Assembly: GCA_033439685.1 (NCBI GenBank)
Contig: JAUEDM010000006.1
Coordinates: 1,364,001 to 1,428,000, forward strand
Length of the DNA stretch: 64,000 bases
Source: Apodospora peruviana
Lineage: Eukaryota > Ascomycota > Sordariomycetes > Sordariales > Lasiosphaeriaceae
Reading direction: 5' to 3'
The notes below the pieces were generated by a model, which ran no database searches, was not told the DNA's origin, and worked only from the letters and a program-made list of their open reading frames with translations. Shown here in pieces: positions 11,286 through 21,763 of this stretch; position 1 is the first letter of the stretch, and the number at the start of each line of letters is the position of its first letter. The translations under genes were made by a program, and so were the position numbers.

Positions 11286-12741
11286 TGTGGTGGTCGCGAA
11301 TCGCGCGATGCGATGCGATTTTGTTTGGATTCGCGCCAATCGCAAGAGAGAACTTTGCAGGCGAGATAGGCGCGTAATATCGTGGTTATTCTCTCGTTTT
11401 CTTTGAGCAATTGCGAGATAAACGGTAAAACTCGAAGACCCGACGGGGGGGTTAGCTGCCGCAGGATGGGATCGGGTGGGACAAAGTGTCGGTTCAGCTT
11501 GCTTCCGGTCTTCTCGTCCTTCTCCCGTAGCGGGCGCATTTTATTGGATTGATAGCGTGTGGCTTTTGGTTCTCAAAAGGGCTCGAACTTTGGCACCGTG
11601 GAGCCAAGACAATGAACCTGACAAAACCCTAAACTCAATGGGGGATGTGGGATGAGGGGTTTGCCCACCCAAGAATCGCTTGACAGATCTCCTGCAGCCA
11701 GAAGCGAGCTGATGCGACCTTAATTAACCTCGAGACATTCCTTCTCCAGACAATTGCCATGATTGCCATCATCTTGATCCGATTTTACATTTACAATCAA
11801 TTATTGCCGTCAGTCGTTTGATGGCATGCATCATCAAAAGGCTCCACTGCACTAGCAACAAGTCAACAACGTTAGGACTCGCTTAAGACAGATCATCACA
11901 GGCCATCCATGTGGTTTCCATGGATCATGGTTGCCATGCACGCCATGTTTTCCGGTGGGTCCGAATCGTGAAATCGACAAATCGCACCCGATGTGCTAAC
12001 ATGGCATGGCGCCCCGGGGATACCTTGGGTGCATCGTACAGATTACACATACTGTGTGCACTAAAAGGAGCAGCCAGTTCCTCCCACTGTGCCGCTTATT
12101 ACCAAAGCGGCTAGGTAGCTCGATCTGATTATCTCGAGACTTCGATTTAAACTGCAAAAGACAATATGGTTCAAGTTGAGTGGATTTTTCTTAGTTCCAA
12201 CACATTGTGCCTGCAGTGGGATCAAGGACAAGTCTTATTTCAAAACCATATCATATATCAAATTTACATCGAAAAGGGATTATCGACGGTAGAAACAAAT
12301 TGACAACTCGACAAGTAATCATCAGGGACAGTGATTTATACATGATCCTGACAGAAAGAGCCAGTATGACATCCAGGATCCAGGCAGTGGTTCGGACTAG
12401 ACCTGCCGAATTGTTTAATATACGACGTCCCCATGACACAAATGACGAATTGGGCTTCCCCACGATCTCGGCAAGTGCATCTTGTCATGGCTAAATTGCC
12501 TTGCCCAGTTCAGGTCTGCGGATAGGTGCGAATTCGCTGCCGGCATCATATTCCTTGCCCCCAGTCTTGGCTCAATATGCCCATGGTTCATTACCAGGTA
12601 GTGTTTGGGTGTTTCTGAGTGGAGATTAAAAGGTCGTGAAAATCCGCTGTGCTCGACGTGTGGAAGACTGGGCCTTTGATAGCATCTTTTTCCGTCCGTG
12701 TTATTAGTACCTAGTTGCCGCAACAATAACCACACGCCAGG
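11286..12741. other. Intergenic region (divergent promoters of methyltransferase and second AA9)
   Basis: 1.45 kb without a convincing ORF on either strand. It should contain the 5' regions of the methyltransferase (-) and the second AA9 gene (+). No tRNA or inverted repeat recognised. Confidence 0.45.
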
Positions 12742-13552
12742 ATGCATCTCTCACCAGCAGCCTTGGTGCTACTGTCCATTACGACGGCGGTGCAGGCTCA
12801 TTGTAAGTTTGTCCCTATCCTAACTTCATAGTCTCCGTGCTAATTATTCCACAGATACCTTCCCAAGACTAGTCGTCAACGGCAAAGCCGAAGAAAAGGA
12901 CTGGTCCGTCACGCGCATGACCAAGAACGCGAACGGCAAAAACGGCGTCGAGAATCCCACGAGCGGCGACATCCGCTGCTATACCTCGCAGACGGCAGCC
13001 AATGTAGCCACCGTCCCGGCCGGCTCGACCATTCACTACGTCTCGACCCAGCAGATCAACCACCCGGGCCCAACACAGTACTACCTCGCCAAGGTCCCGT
13101 CGGGCTCGTCGGCCAAGACCTTTGACGGGTCGGGCAACGTCTGGTTCAAGATTCACACCTCGATGCCCGTGGTGGACAAGAACAAGCAGATGACTTGGCC
13201 CGGCCAGAGTATTTCTTTTTCTGTCCATCTCTCTCCGTTTATAAACTGACAGAGGATAACAGACGGCTATATCACGACCAACGCCACCATCCCCGACAAC
13301 ACCCCGGACGGCGAGTACCTCCTCCGCGTCGAGCAGATCGCGCTGCACATGGCCATGCAGGCCAACAAGGCCCAGTTCTACCTCGCATGCTCGCAGATCC
13401 AGATCACCGGCGGTGGCAACGGGACCCCGGGGCCGCTCGTGGCCCTGCCCGGCGCGTACAAGAGCAGCGATCCCGGTATCTTGGTCAACATCGGTGCTAT
13501 TGCGCCTGATGCGTACAAGCCGCCTGGGCCGCCTGTCTGGACTGGGGAGTAA
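12742..13552 (+). CDS. AA9 lytic polysaccharide monooxygenase, secreted, 234 aa
   Basis: Three exons: 12742-12802, 12855-13208 and 13263-13552, with introns of 52 and 54 nt. The signal peptide (MHLSPAALVLLSITTAVQA) leaves mature His1 in HYTFPRLVV; the codon after this His is split by intron 1. The second copper His is in INHPGPTQYYLAKV and the axial region is QFYLACSQIQITGG. The C terminus (AIAPDAYKPPGPPVWTGE) has no CBM1. It is clearly diverged from the AA9 at 8.5 kb in the N-terminal half, so the pair is not a recent tandem copy. Role: extracellular copper-dependent oxidative cleavage of plant polysaccharides. Confidence 0.95.
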
Positions 13553-13896
13553 GCAGCTAGGAGTTGTTCTCAGTGCTAGCGTATCCGTCAATGTCTTTTC
13601 TTGTTGTTATCGTTCTGTTGGCAGTTAGTGCTGAATGGAACTGGTCTAGAAAGGACCGATGATGTAAGGCGAGCGAGTTTCTTCAGAATTGTGAAGTGCA
13701 GTGTGAAGGGCCCAGGGTCTGCGACTACATGTACTGTTCTAGAGTTGGATCGGTTATCCTCTTAAGAGACTTGGGCAGCCTGAGGTGACCGAATGGTAAC
13801 GAGTTCATCCCTTCGAAGGTATGAAAATATTATTTGCTCTTTTGGCTTAGATTTGGGACTACATAACTGCCCCGGCTCGAGTAGTATTATCCTGTG
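13553..13896. other. Intergenic region between convergent genes
   Basis: About 340 bases of 3' flanks of the AA9 (+) and Fig1-like (-) genes. Nothing else seen. Confidence 0.5.
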
Positions 13897-14784
13897 TCAG
13901 TCGGTAGTAGTTGACACTGATCCATCTATCGCGTAAGCCAACAAAATCATCGAGAACATAGTGAGCCCCGCCGCCATCACTGCAACAATTACGCATATGC
14001 CAAAGATAACCCAGACTAAGGCTGTGGCAGCCGTGCCAGCCCTTGCGTCCACTTCGCCCGAGGTTAACAACCGAATAGCTTCCACGGTCGACACTGCGGC
14101 CGCGTGTTGCCAGGCAGCGGCGAGCAACGAAAAGACATCCTCGAGGATGGAAGCAAGCACACCTGTCACTTGGATCATCCTGCTCGGAGATTTTCTCACC
14201 TCGTGATCACTTACCTGGCTTTCTCCGTCACTACCGTCGTCGTCGGGGGCTTCCGTGCGCCATTTCGGCCAAGCTGCCAGGTTGACGACGAGAATGACCA
14301 TCAAGACTAATGAAGCCAGACTGAGATATGAGGTCAAGTATCAAAGGTTAGTCGATGTGCACTCGGTCGACCCCTCTAAAGGAATGATCAGCTACTTACA
14401 CGAGGCCCGAAAAGACGACTTGATGTCTGAATTTATCGGCCAGACCGATCAAGTTCCACGGATCCTCTACGCCCAGGGAATCCCGCGGCAACGCATCGGC
14501 TCCACACACCCAATTGTTTGGGTATGTCGCCACGCATAAAGAAAAATATCCGACGCGGACGTGAACAGTCGGATATTCGAGTAACAGTAAAAACACATTT
14601 TGTAGCGGACCGTTGGACGCGCAGCCCGAGACAAGAACAGCTAGGTATCGTCCAGGCAATTAGTTTGCAAGCACACCCGGTTGGGTAGGTATTGAGTCTG
14701 GACGAAATAAAACATACCTGACAAGATGATGGCTACAAGGCACAAACTCTGTAGTACGTGCTCGTACGACACTGGATAAACCAT
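13897..14784 (-). CDS. Fig1-like (Ca2+ regulator / membrane fusion) tetraspanning membrane protein, 243 aa
   Basis: Exons 14784-14718, 14640-14400 and 14320-13897 are joined by GTATGT...TAG and GTAAGT...CAG introns and sum to a whole frame. Exon 1 encodes a first hydrophobic helix (LCLVAIILS). Exon 2 gives the conserved loop VRVGYFSLCV, then NNWVCGADA and DPWNLIGLADKFRHQVVFSG. Exon 3 has three more hydrophobic helices (SLVLMVILVVNL, the ALVWVIFGICVIVAV block, and MFSMILLAYAI). This is the pattern of the fungal Fig1 domain family, linked to low-affinity Ca2+ uptake and membrane fusion in mating. Its exact role here is not known. A GTAAGT donor-like site inside exon 3 at the GESQ/VSDHEV junction suggests possible alternative splicing, but the implied intron is too short. 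A DNA transposon lies about 200 bp upstream of the start. Confidence 0.72.
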
Positions 14785-14985
14785 GGATTGTCAGTCATTT
14801 TCTTTTTGAACAGACTAGGTACCTAGGTAATCAACTTGGTTGCGTACGAGTAAACACCAAAAACTTCTTGGTTGAAGTCCAAAGATTCAATCAAGTAGGT
14901 GTTTCTTTCTCTGTGGCCGTGTTTGTTGGTGTCTCGACCATTGCGGGGGAAGATGGAGCTTCAAGTTCTGTGGCCGTATTGGATA

Positions 14986-15035
14986 AGGTAACGTGCATGA
15001 TAAGCGAACGGTACAGACAAGCGAACGGTACACTT
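14986..15035 (+). repeat. Left terminal inverted repeat of the Fot1-type element
   Basis: 50 bp starting AGGTAACGTGCATGA and ending CGGTACACTT. It contains the 12-base subrepeat GCGAACGGTACA twice (about 15004-15015 and 15021-15032). Confidence 0.93.
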
Positions 15036-15065
15036 TCTACCACCCCACCACAACTATCCTCAACA

Positions 15066-16448
15066 CTAGGAAATAACAATAACAGAATCAGAAACAGATG
15101 AATCAGACGATTCCGCATCCTCCTTGCACGTGCGTGCATTATGACCAGGCTTTCCGCACACACCACAGCACCGAATCTTCGTACGAGACCCCCCTGCACC
15201 ACCACCACTTTGTCGTGTCTCCTGCGTTACCTGCTCATCCACCGCCTTCTGATCCAGTAGATCATGCGCTTCTTGTACAGTAAGTGACCCTCCAAGCCGC
15301 ACACGTGTTTTTTTGGCTCTTCGTCGCTTGCTAAGCCCCTCATTGGCCTTTCGTAGTGCAGAGACCTCTCCACGTAGAAGAGCCACCTCGTGCATTACCG
15401 CCATTGTACCTTTAGCTAACCGGTCCACAGCAGTTAACATAGATGTTGGAGAGCTGCCTTGATGATTGGAAATTCGAGTTTTAATGAGCTCTGACTGTGA
15501 GGTAGCTTCACGAGGGTTGTGTGGTGTTTGAGAGAGCCAAGGTAGTGCCGTACCTGGGCTTGAGGCTGGAGGTGTTGGGGTCCGAATGCGCACATCCAGC
15601 CCAGGTATTACCCTCTCCGGGTCGTATGGTACTAGACCAGCTCCAGCAAAGCCTCCTCGGATGTTTTTTTCTGTAAAAGAAGTAAAAAATGCTTTCCTGA
15701 AGGAACAAAGAAACTCAAGCTTGCTAATATGCGTGATACGCATACGCATAAGCTCTTCAATTTCCTTGCTATATGCCTTCTTCAGTGGCCCAAAACAACC
15801 AACATCTAATGGTGGGATGGCCCAGCCTAAGGCGTTTATTCCTTGGATAACGGTAGCCCACTCTCGATTACCAGGCTGGGCCTGTTTAGCCCTGCCACGG
15901 CCATCTGAGGTAGTGACTACCATAGTAGGGATAATAATGCCCATCATAAAGCCAGTCTCGTCAAAGTTGAACGTATCGTCGTCGAGAATGCCGTATTTGA
16001 CCTTAGTATTGTGCACAAGGGCAAACCACTCGCTAATAACGTTTGGATCTTCGCATTTAGCCCTCTGGTAGTCGTATTTACGCGTAAAACGCGTCTGGAG
16101 TTCTGGTTGACGCTTGACGAAGTTGTAAGCCCAGCGGATCCCAACAGGAGGCGCGCCGCGTTCGCGTAACAGTCGGTTGGCCATATCTTCCACATAAAGA
16201 AGCCGGGGATGGAATGCGCGTGCACATAGCTCAATTATATATTGAACAATAGTTTGCTCTTCCAAATCTGTAAGTTTACGCGAATTGGCTGGAATATCGC
16301 GTCGTGCAGGCCGGCCATCGCGTCGAGCAGAGAGGGTCATTGGTGGTACGTTGTAAGTTGTAGCTGCACCTCGAAGAGTAAGATCTGGCTCACTTTTCAT
16401 AGCTTCGAGAGCAAGAATAATTCTGGATTCTTTTGCAAGTGAATCCAT
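15066..16448 (-). CDS. Fot1/pogo-like transposase with a deletion in the DDE domain, 460 aa
   Basis: Starts at ATG 16448 (MDSLAKESRIILALEAM). Visible parts in order are: an N-terminal HTH (LRGAATTYNVPPMTLSAR), a CENP-B-type HTH (TDLEEQTIVQYIIEL and RWAYNFVKRQPEL), the first catalytic Asp in NFDETGF, then WATVIQGINALGWAIPP joined directly to LDVGCFGPLKKAYS. In full-length relatives the segment between these blocks carries the second and third acidic residues (the ILDGH and S-HLLQPLDV regions), so ~100 residues are missing. The join is near 15810 on the plus strand and keeps the reading frame. The C terminus has a coiled coil, a basic stretch and a CCHC knuckle (CGVCGKPGHNARTC). It is unlikely to be catalytic but may still bind TIRs. 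Confidence 0.88.
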   Translation of the reverse strand: MDSLAKESRIILALEAMKSEPDLTLRGAATTYNVPPMTLSARRDGRPARRDIPANSRKLTDLEEQTIVQYIIELCARAFHPRLLYVEDMANRLLRERGAPPVGIRWAYNFVKRQPELQTRFTRKYDYQRAKCEDPNVISEWFALVHNTKVKYGILDDDTFNFDETGFMMGIIIPTMVVTTSDGRGRAKQAQPGNREWATVIQGINALGWAIPPLDVGCFGPLKKAYSKEIEELMRMRITHISKLEFLCSFRKAFFTSFTEKNIRGGFAGAGLVPYDPERVIPGLDVRIRTPTPPASSPGTALPWLSQTPHNPREATSQSELIKTRISNHQGSSPTSMLTAVDRLAKGTMAVMHEVALLRGEVSALRKANEGLSKRRRAKKTRVRLGGSLTVQEAHDLLDQKAVDEQVTQETRQSGGGAGGSRTKIRCCGVCGKPGHNARTCKEDAESSDSSVSDSVIVIS

Positions 16449-16502
16449 TGCGAATTGGTAGTGCAATTGGTAAAAGAAGTTGAAAGGTCGCGTTGTGCCA
16501 AG

Positions 16503-16552
16503 AAGTGTACCGTTCGCTTGTCTGTACCGTTCGCGTATCATGCACGTTACCT
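16503..16552 (-). repeat. Right terminal inverted repeat of the Fot1-type element
   Basis: 50 bp, the inverse of 14986-15035 with one visible mismatch (a C where the left copy has A, counted on the element strand). Followed by TA target duplication. Confidence 0.93.
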
Positions 16553-16844
16553 TACCTGCCCGGTCCAAATGACTGATGTGGGAAAGAGGCAGACGATTTA
16601 TTCCGTATACAGGTATATAACGCTGCCTTTTATGTACATACCTTAAGGTAGCTAGTACCTAGGTGCAGAAGCCCCCCGCTTATTACCAGCCTCCCAATAC
16701 CAAGGCCAGCTGAGCGGCCAACGGCCCCCAATCCTGCTTGCCGATAATTAGGCCGCGCCCAAGTCTTCGTCATGATGAAGTGAATGGTTGCCCGGTTCTC
16801 AAGAAAAGAATTTCGCATTCAATTCTGGCCAAAGAAAACCAAAC

Positions 16845-19241
16845 ATGACAACTCCACTTGAGCCGACTCCCGAAAGCTCCGAGCAAGCCAACGAGACCGG
16901 CCTAATAAGAAACCCAGCTACAGGTCTAGAACTAGGCCAAGATGAACAGACTAGCGCCCGAGAGCCACGAAATACCACCTGAGAAGTCGCTCGAGAATCT
17001 TTAGAAAATTCACGAGAAACCACCCAACGGTCAATCCATGAGGTGTCAGTCACCGAGGGATTGGTCGTTGAGGAGTCAAGCAGTGAGAGACAAACTAATG
17101 GAGAAGAGGGTACCGAGGGGTCAAGTGAAGGACGAAGCGACCAAGAACAATCACAAACCACCTACTTTGCGCATTACCGATGGATGCAGGCAGCTATGCC
17201 GCACTGGTGGACGACATTTCGTTCGTCCAGAAGATCGAGCGGCTCCATCACCACATACATGCCTACTGCTGCTGGCCTAGGGTTTCTGACCCTTTGGACG
17301 GAACCAAGCACCACGCGAATTCGAAAAGCAGACCACCACGCGGAGCCGACCAACTCTCACTCCGACCTATGCACTACCATCCTTCGGCCAACCCCATGTC
17401 CTATTTGTGCAGGATCTCTCTCCAGCGTTGATCAACGTCCTAGGGTTGACGCTCAAGATCGGCCCTGAGGTGTTCCAGGAACACCTCAACCGTTCGGGCT
17501 ATGCCGGCGAGGAAAGCTACCGAGACCCAGAGCCTAGAACATGGTGGACACAGACCGAGACAGACCGTCATCGAAAACACGCGACTCTACGTTGGTTGCG
17601 GGCCGTAATCCGCAATCACGTGGAGCCACTCTCGGCAGAGAATCGGGACAAGTTGGTCAACGAGAAGCTGGAATGGACAGAGACCAAACAGGCAGAGAAG
17701 TTGAACCACACGCTGACAACGGAAACCAACATCTTCAGACGGGGGGTGGCCGCTCGGAAACACTCCCGCCGGCGCGGAGGAAGACACCACCGACCCCCAG
17801 GGCCCAACTGATCTCGCCACCGACATAGTAGCGTGGGAGGAGCAAATAACATGTTTCCGGACTGTCCCAGATGCTCTCCCGGACGAACATGCCCGGGAGC
17901 AGAGTGAGTGACAAGCTCTCTCAAAATAAATCACAGGACGAACATTCGGTTGAATCGGACAGTGCTGACGCCAATACACAGTTGTCTTCTTCTTTGATCC
18001 CCTGCCCAGAATGTTGCTAAAGACCACCAAAGCTCGCAACTTCTCCGAATCGAGCGGCCGTGCTGGCCGAGGTGAGGTCCACCGCACCGTGGCCTGGCCC
18101 ATAAGGTCAGTTACGCCAAGAATACCGCCTTTTGGGGCACTCGCTCCACCATGAACGATGTTGAGCACTGGCTTTCCTACTGGCGCTCCAGGCCCGAAGT
18201 CTCCCCAACCGGTACCTTGCCTCCATCAACCCGTCCCAGAAGAGCAGCACAAGAGCGACAGACCAACGGTCCTTCTACTTCTTCTACCATCTTCGTACCG
18301 TCCGCCATCTTCCAGGTCGTCCGCACCGACACCCTCAACGTCCTCACCCACCTCGCCGTCACCCTCGACACCATCACCGTCGACTCGATGAACGAGCGCC
18401 TCATGCAGGAGCGCCTCTCGCACTGGCGGACCCTCCTCAACTTGGCACAGCTCGAGCTCCCACAGCTCTCTCAATCCCTCTCCAACTTTTTTCCTTTTGC
18501 ATTACGGCCACATGCATCTACCCCTATTAATACTAGCCAACCAATAATACATGACCTACAAAGCCGGATCCACTCCCTCGTCGCCCGTAGCGTTTCGGTT
18601 CAAGAACACCTGCGGGCGGAAATGTCCCTCCTGGAAAGCAAGCGCGGCATCGCGCAGGCCGAGAGCGTCACGCGGCTCACCGAGCTCGCCTTTGTGTTTA
18701 TACCAATGTCCTTCGCCGCAGCGCTGCTCAGCATGCAGATCCAGGAACTACAGGACGCGCCCCCCGAAAGCCTGGGTTTTTGTTGTCTCTGCCTTCGGGC
18801 TGGTCGGTCTCGCCTACGCGCTGCGGCTCGTGCAGCGGAGCCCGAGCGTCGATCGCCAGGCCCGGGACCTAAAGAAACGGATCCGCGTTTCCGAAAACGT
18901 GCCCGACCGACAAGCGCTGCCAGCTCACAAAGCTGCGGGGTTGGTTATGGGCACACGGGAGGGGGAATCTGGTCGTGCTGTACGTGCTTCCTCCCGTGGG
19001 GATTTATGTTGGGCTCATCGCGGCGCTGTGGGTGCATGTCGCCGACGCGGGCATCAAGATTGCTGTTACTCTCATGGTTACTATCTTTATGGGGGCTGGG
19101 GTGTTAGTGCTTTGGCGGAGCGTCTTTGTGGACAAGGGGCTGGGGTTGTCGAATTTTGTTGCCAGGAGGCTTTTTCCGCAGCCCAGGAGGAGGAGGACTG
19201 TGGCAGCAGCACGCAGAGATGGGACACACATCACAGCTTAG
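16845..19241 (+). pseudogene. CorA-like Mg2+ transporter homologue, multiply disrupted
   Basis: Coding blocks lie in order but in different frames. From ATG 16845 a Glu/Ser-rich N terminus is cut by TGA at 16980-16982, yet the same frame continues to about 17330 (YFAHYRWMQAAMPHWW, GFLTLWTEPSTTRIRK). Another frame then gives LFVQDLSPALINVLG and EHLNRSGYAGEESYRDPEP. A third frame begins near a G6 run at 17741 (ATDIVAWEEQITCFRTVPD). A likely GTGAGT...CAG intron spans 17904-17981. The membrane part is split again: LAFVFIPMSFAAALLSMQIQ, shift near the C6 run 18760-18765, WVFVVSAFGLVGLAYALRL, shift near the G5 run 18961-18965, then LPPVGIYVGLIAALWVHV and GAGVLVLWRS. The helices match fungal CorA-like proteins of heterokaryon/NLR neighbourhoods. 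Either a decaying gene or one with base-level indel errors. Confidence 0.7.
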
Positions 19242-19669
19242 ATAAGGTAGTTACTGATGAACTCAGATAATTACTTGGTAAGGATGATTTAATGGTCTAG
19301 TATAGTGTCACGATATTCTGTGTGTCAAAATCGCCACCACTCAGCTTGATCCGCACCTGACTCGGAACTCAGACCGTGGGTTTCGAGTTTCGGATTAGCC
19401 TCGCCACATGCCTAGTAGTGTGGGTTCTCATGTGACGAGGAGAACGACTCAGTGGTAAATCACGGGCTTGGAATACACTTGCTAACATTGTCCGGTTAGA
19501 GTCTAAAGTTAGGTGACGTTCCTTTTAGGTTTGAGCTGTTCTGAATCTGATGTCCTCGGCATGTGACCTTCTCGATGACGCGTGGTAATTAGTGCTTATA
19601 AAACTAGGGCTTGTCATTTCGAAACATCACAAATCCAAATCCTTCTCTACACACCACATCTAACTCGAC
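19242..19669. other. Intergenic region
   Basis: About 430 bases. TATAAAA (19597-19603) lies ~70 bases before the next ATG. The stretch 19310-19500 (TGTCACGATATTCTGTG...) has a retroelement-LTR flavour, but no second copy or TG...CA borders could be fixed. Confidence 0.35.
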
Positions 19670-20945
19670 ATGGCGACGCCTGGGAAGCACCCTTCGGCCG
19701 ATTTCGAGATCCAAAGGCTCGGCCAGCTCTGTTTACCCAGGTGGTATGACCGGATCGGCTCCGTTGTCGTACGGCCAGAGCGACCCGAGTTTGCCGAGAC
19801 CATGAAGGGCCAACCGGCGAACCCAAGCTGGACCCGGACCCTGGATCAAATGCGCCAGGCCATCAGCAGCTATGGTGGCGATCAACAACAACGCCAGCAA
19901 GCAAGAAGAGGCAGGCTCGACGGCACCACGCCCATGGATGCCTTCTTCGAAGACCTCGAGGCATTCGACTTTCCCGACGACAAGGCGAAACCGATTCTTG
20001 GGGCCATTGACTTGATCCTTTACAACCAGGAATGCAGCGGGACCCGGCCTCCTTATGTCAGCGAGAAAACTTGGCTTGTTCGCCATCTACCAGTAGTACT
20101 AAGCTCACATGCAGAGGCCCGACGCGTACCGCCATCTGATTGAGCACATGTTGCTTATAGGTTACGGCATTGGTTGCTTCCAGTCAGGAATTTCGGATGG
20201 GGATCGAAGTTCCGCCAGCAGAGGCTGCCTGCTCTCACAGGGATATGTACCTATCTGACCGAGTTCGCAGGGCGGTGCAGGAAGCGCCAGCTTCCGTCTC
20301 TTCGGGAGTGGCAGGCTCTTGCCTCAACTCTCCTAAACAGCTGCGGCACTGAGACGCCCGAAGCCGCGCTGGGGCTGTACTACTACCACACGCACTGTCA
20401 AGACCTCGGGGAGGTGAAGTACTCGCTGGGACACACACCCTACACGGGCGTCATGCAGGAACTTATCGACGAGGTCCCAATCAAGGGCCCTGATCGGCTC
20501 TTACGCAAGTTGTCCGTCGACTATCATGTGCTCATCCCACAGTGTGTTGCTGGCCGGCGCTGGCAACTGATGGATGCTGCAGAGGCATTAGCAGAGAAGT
20601 ACGGTCTCGTTATCCACGCACCCGAGATTAAGGACGTATAGCGATGGCTACACCAAGCAAGAAAGGGGCAAACAAGGTTGGACATTTGGAAAATATGACA
20701 TCCCGGGTCTTCCCATCTGGATCAGAAGGCCATGGGCACGCATCGGCTCCATACAATATCTGGAGTACTCGGACGTGGAGAACGAGAGGTAACTGGCTGC
20801 CGCCAAGGAGAAGATAGCTAGAGACAAAGCATGTGAACAGGAGAAGATGGACAGAGACAAGGCACGTGAAGAGTGGGCTGAAGCCAAGGCACGCGGAGAG
20901 GTGGCTTCCAAGTACCCGCGCTGGGAGGAAGACGGACTGCTGTAG
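19670..20945 (+). pseudogene. Hypothetical protein gene, disrupted; coiled-coil C terminus
   Basis: ATG 19670 opens 157 codons (MATPGKHPSADFEIQRL, PMDAFFEDLEAFDFPDD). Good coding sequence resumes in another frame around 20160-20641 (LPSLREWQALASTLLNSC, YYYHTHCQDLGEVKYSLG, YHVLIPQCVAGRRWQLMDA). A third frame follows from about 20637 (SDGYTKQERGKQGW, IPGLPIWIRRPWARIGSI). It meets an in-frame TAA at 20790-20792 and then continues as a charged coiled coil (LAAAKEKIARDK, KYPRWEEDGLL) to TAG 20945. The first break could be an intron (acceptor CTTATAG near 20160), but the other two cannot. I do not recognise the family. Three consecutive good coding blocks in one order argue for one broken gene. Confidence 0.5.
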
Positions 20946-21136
20946 TGAGGCAAGGCCGTCAACTTCAAAGGCGAGGATATGGACGTGGGAACCGCGAAGT
21001 AGGGACTGGGAAAGGGGGCTCTATATCCCAATCAACTCTAATTTATTTGCAACTGCTCTGCATCACCCATGCATCTCACACTCTACCTACCTAGACAGGC
21101 AGCCCATGAGTACATGTACCTACCCAAGGTATTCCA

Positions 21137-21763
21137 TCAAAACGTGAGCTTGGGGTTCTTGAACGGAATCAAGGCAAGCACAACCGCCTGCTGCATATAC
21201 CCCTTCCGATCAACCACGTCGCCGGTCAACAGCCCGACGGAGCCGTTCTGCTGCTTCGAGTTCGTCTGCCCCCAAAGTAGGTCCTCCGCGTCGCCCAGCT
21301 CCTTCCCTCCCTTGACAAGCGTACTCGTCTCCTCGGGCAGATAATACGTCGCCGTGCGCGCCTTGCCCGCGCGTCCGGGGCTCTCGTCGTCCAGCGACTT
21401 GCCCAAGACGACCACCCAGGCAAACGACTGCAGCACCTTTTCCTCGTTGGGATCGTGGCAGACGCCCCCCTCGATGCCGACCCAGAAATCGGCTTGCGGT
21501 AGGACGGTGCAGGCGTTGAATGCGCGGTTTGTGGCGCCGCGGAAGGTCTCCTGATCCGAAAAGGGCTGGTCGGGCACGCCCGACGGGACGCTCATGCTGC
21601 GGACGACGAAGTTGATGTCGGGAAACATGGCCTGGAAGCCTTGGCGCGCGGCATCGATCTTGACGGGGTTTTGCGAGGCGACGATTATTGTTCTTGTGTC
21701 CTGGATTGATGATGGTTGTTCCGCTGGCTGTGTGTTTGGAACTTGGTTCCCTTGTGATGCCAT
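21137..21763 (-). CDS. Inosine/xanthosine triphosphatase family protein (DUF84, YjjX-like), 208 aa
   Basis: A single exon. After ~25 low-complexity residues the domain begins TIIVASQNPVKIDAARQGF and shows VPSGVPDQPFSDQETFRGATNRA, ADFWVGIEGGV, FAWVVVLGK, GLLTGDVVDRKGYMQQAVVLALIPF. This is the DUF84/YjjX pattern; bacterial members hydrolyse non-canonical ITP/XTP and protect the nucleotide pool. Length fits the family plus an N-terminal extension. Acts presumably in cytosol. No linked genes suggest a pathway. Confidence 0.9.
   Translation of the reverse strand: MASQGNQVPNTQPAEQPSSIQDTRTIIVASQNPVKIDAARQGFQAMFPDINFVVRSMSVPSGVPDQPFSDQETFRGATNRAFNACTVLPQADFWVGIEGGVCHDPNEEKVLQSFAWVVVLGKSLDDESPGRAGKARTATYYLPEETSTLVKGGKELGDAEDLLWGQTNSKQQNGSVGLLTGDVVDRKGYMQQAVVLALIPFKNPKLTF

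Larger units (their letters stand above)
14986..16552 (-). mobile_element. Fot1/pogo-type Tc1-mariner DNA transposon, ~1.57 kb, internally deleted
   Basis: The element is flanked by TA dinucleotides at 14984-14985 and 16553-16554, the target duplication expected for Tc1/mariner. Its terminal inverted repeats are 50 bp (14986-15035 and 16503-16552) and differ at about one position. Each TIR contains two direct copies of GCGAACGGTACA. One ORF on the minus strand fills the element. The near-identical TIRs suggest a recent insertion. The transposase is missing part of its DDE domain (see its entry), so the copy is probably non-autonomous. It sits upstream of the Fig1-like gene and could affect its promoter. 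Confidence 0.93.

Noticed and set aside
19310..19500. Possible solo LTR (TGTCACG... segment)
   Set aside because: No matching CA end, target duplication or second copy could be identified.
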